Part shown: in pieces, positions 4,415 through 5,538 of the stretch
Position numbering within the stretch: position 1 is the first letter of the stretch
Layout: every line of letters begins with the position of its first letter
NCBI GenBank assembly: GCA_003223595.1
Contig: QHVR01000362.1
Span: 1-5,538, forward strand
Direction of reading: 5' to 3'
Length of the DNA: 5,538 bases
Source: Acidobacteriota bacterium
GTDB taxonomy: Bacteria; Acidobacteriota; Terriglobia; Terriglobales; Acidobacteriaceae
Made by a program: the position numbers and the translations under genes
Notes under the pieces: generated by a model
The model's database searches: none
The model's input: the letters and a program-made list of their open reading frames with translations, nothing else
Told to the model about the DNA's origin: nothing

Positions 4415-5538
4415 TCAGCTGCCGGCGCCCTTGGCGGCTTCCGCTTCGCCTTCGGTCTGCGCTGTTTTCTCGATTCGGACGCGCGCGATGCGATGGCCGT
4501 CCATCTGCTCCACCGTGTACCGGCGGCCTTCGTATTCGAAGGTGTCGCGGATTTCAGGGATGCGCTGCAATCGCGCCAGGATAAATCCTCCCAAGGTCTC
4601 GAACCCCGCCTCTCGCGGCAGAATCAATCCATACTCCGTTTCCAGATCGCGTATGTTCGCCGAACCTTCCAGCAGCATTACGGATTCATCCTGCAGCGCC
4701 GGCTGACTCGGAGAAACGTCGAATTCATCTTCGATATTGCCCACCAGTTGTTCCAGCACATCTTCGACCGTGATAACCCCTGCGGTTGAACCGAACTCAT
4801 CGACCACGACCGCAAGATGGCGGCGGCGCTCCTTGAATTCAGACAGCAACTCGGCAAGAACCTTGGTCTCGGGGACCACCACCACGTCGTGCATGATCTG
4901 GCCGATCTGCATGCGCGAGATGCGGGTTGCCGTGGTCTGGCCCAGGTTGCTCAGCCGAAGCCGCATCCAGCGCATCAGGTCCTTGTAATAGAGCACTCCC
5001 ACGATGTGCTCGGGCCCGCGCTGCGGATCATAGATCGGAATGCGCGAGTGCTGGCCCTCAACCACTCTAGCCAGGGCATCATCCAGCAGCAGGTCCGAAG
5101 GCAGCGAAAAGATGTCCGGGCGCGCCACCATGACTTCGCGGACCGTGATGCTGTCCAGTTCGATGGCGTTGTGGATCATCTCTTCCTGAAACTCTGGAAT
5201 TTGGCCGAACTGGCGGCTGGCGGTGACAATCAATTTGAGTTCGTCCGGCGAGTGTACCGCCCCGCCGCGCCGGGTTGGGTGTGCGCCAAAGGCACGGAGA
5301 ACCAGTCCCCCGGAGAGAAAGGCCTCCATGGGCGCGCCCACCGCCAAGGCGATCTGCTCGGCTCGTTGCAGCGCCAGCGTCTTGGGCACAAGTTCGCCCA
5401 GGATGACGTGCATATACGTAATCAGGGTGAAGGCAATGGCAATGGCGATTCCGTGGGCGTACACGGCGAGATGAGGAAGGCTTTGCAGGTAGCGTACGTT
5501 GCTGACCAGCCCCGCAACCATCGGCTCACCGATCCACC
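4415..5538 (-). CDS. CNNM/HlyC/CorC-type membrane transporter with CBS pair, 5' end outside the window
   Basis: Members of this family (DUF21 membrane domain, two CBS domains, CorC_HlyC domain) are implicated in magnesium or other divalent cation export; 'hemolysin' is a historical label. The frame is open to the right edge: the codons before the ATG at 5521 read WIGEP, typical of the middle of DUF21, so that ATG is internal. Counting from it, the membrane part includes ITYMHVILGELVPKTLAL (34-51), with the conserved GELVPK. HSPDELKLIV (90-99) follows, then CBS 1 (about 126-186, VREVMVARPDIFSL and SRIPIYD), CBS 2 (about 201-262, HLAVVVDEFGSTAGVITVED) and CorC_HlyC (about 279-352, FETLGGFILARLQRIPE). 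The C-terminus is a short polar tail. The segment between GELVPK and HSPDEL looks about 12 residues shorter than in relatives I remember. It is the first visible gene of a minus-strand run and ends 31 bases before the permease GTG. Confidence 0.92.
   Translation of the reverse strand, partial: WIGEPMVAGLVSNVRYLQSLPHLAVYAHGIAIAIAFTLITYMHVILGELVPKTLALQRAEQIALAVGAPMEAFLSGGLVLRAFGAHPTRRGGAVHSPDELKLIVTASRQFGQIPEFQEEMIHNAIELDSITVREVMVARPDIFSLPSDLLLDDALARVVEGQHSRIPIYDPQRGPEHIVGVLYYKDLMRWMRLRLSNLGQTTATRISRMQIGQIMHDVVVVPETKVLAELLSEFKERRRHLAVVVDEFGSTAGVITVEDVLEQLVGNIEDEFDVSPSQPALQDESVMLLEGSANIRDLETEYGLILPREAGFETLGGFILARLQRIPEIRDTFEYEGRRYTVEQMDGHRIARVRIEKTAQTEGEAEAAKGAGS

Noticed and set aside
1..5538. 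CRISPR array, tRNA, insertion sequence, toxin-antitoxin pair or defence island
   Set aside because: I saw no spaced direct repeats, cloverleaf-like sequence, transposase or terminal inverted repeats, and every substantial reading frame matches a housekeeping or common accessory family.

Overview
The window reads as ordinary chromosomal DNA from a moderately GC-rich bacterium. The combination of genes and the style of the proteins (ATP sulfurylase start, Sfp-type carrier-protein activating enzyme, DPM1-like glycosyltransferase, CNNM/CorC-type transporter) would suit an acidobacterium or a neighbouring soil lineage. That placement is an impression from protein style, not something the sequence proves. 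I see no tRNA, rRNA, CRISPR array, insertion sequence or phage gene.

Left part: the first 181 bases hold the N-terminal 60 residues of an ATP sulfurylase (sat) on the minus strand. It starts at a TTG behind a strong GGGAGG ribosome site and runs off the left edge. Its upstream stretch (182-541) has no gene but is rich in structure: two adjacent hairpin-forming inverted repeats, a C-run able to pair with one of the loops, and a repeated AAGTTGAT half-site. Next, on the minus strand, is an Sfp-type 4'-phosphopantetheinyl transferase (about 542-1276). It is transcribed divergently from a plus-strand family 2 glycosyltransferase (1396-2163), and the two share a short promoter interval.

Right part: everything from 2234 to the right edge is on the minus strand. 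In transcription order it holds a CNNM/HlyC/CorC-type membrane protein with a CBS pair (5' end outside the window), a DppB/OppB-type ABC permease, an AlkB-family 2-oxoglutarate/Fe(II) dioxygenase, and a small DUF2231 membrane protein. Gaps are short (about 10 to 75 bases), so cotranscription is plausible, although the functions do not form one pathway. The glycosyltransferase and the DUF2231 gene converge at 2164-2233, where a hairpin overlaps the DUF2231 stop.

The most notable observation is that the permease is broken by a 4-bp tandem duplication (CGTGCGTG on the plus strand, 4140-4147). Deleting one CGTG unit joins the two frames and restores the spacing expected for the family. The neighbouring CNNM protein also looks about a dozen residues short between its last membrane helix and its CBS pair, judged from memory of relatives. 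I found no convincing undescribed multi-gene system. The best candidate for something new is the structured leader in front of sat.
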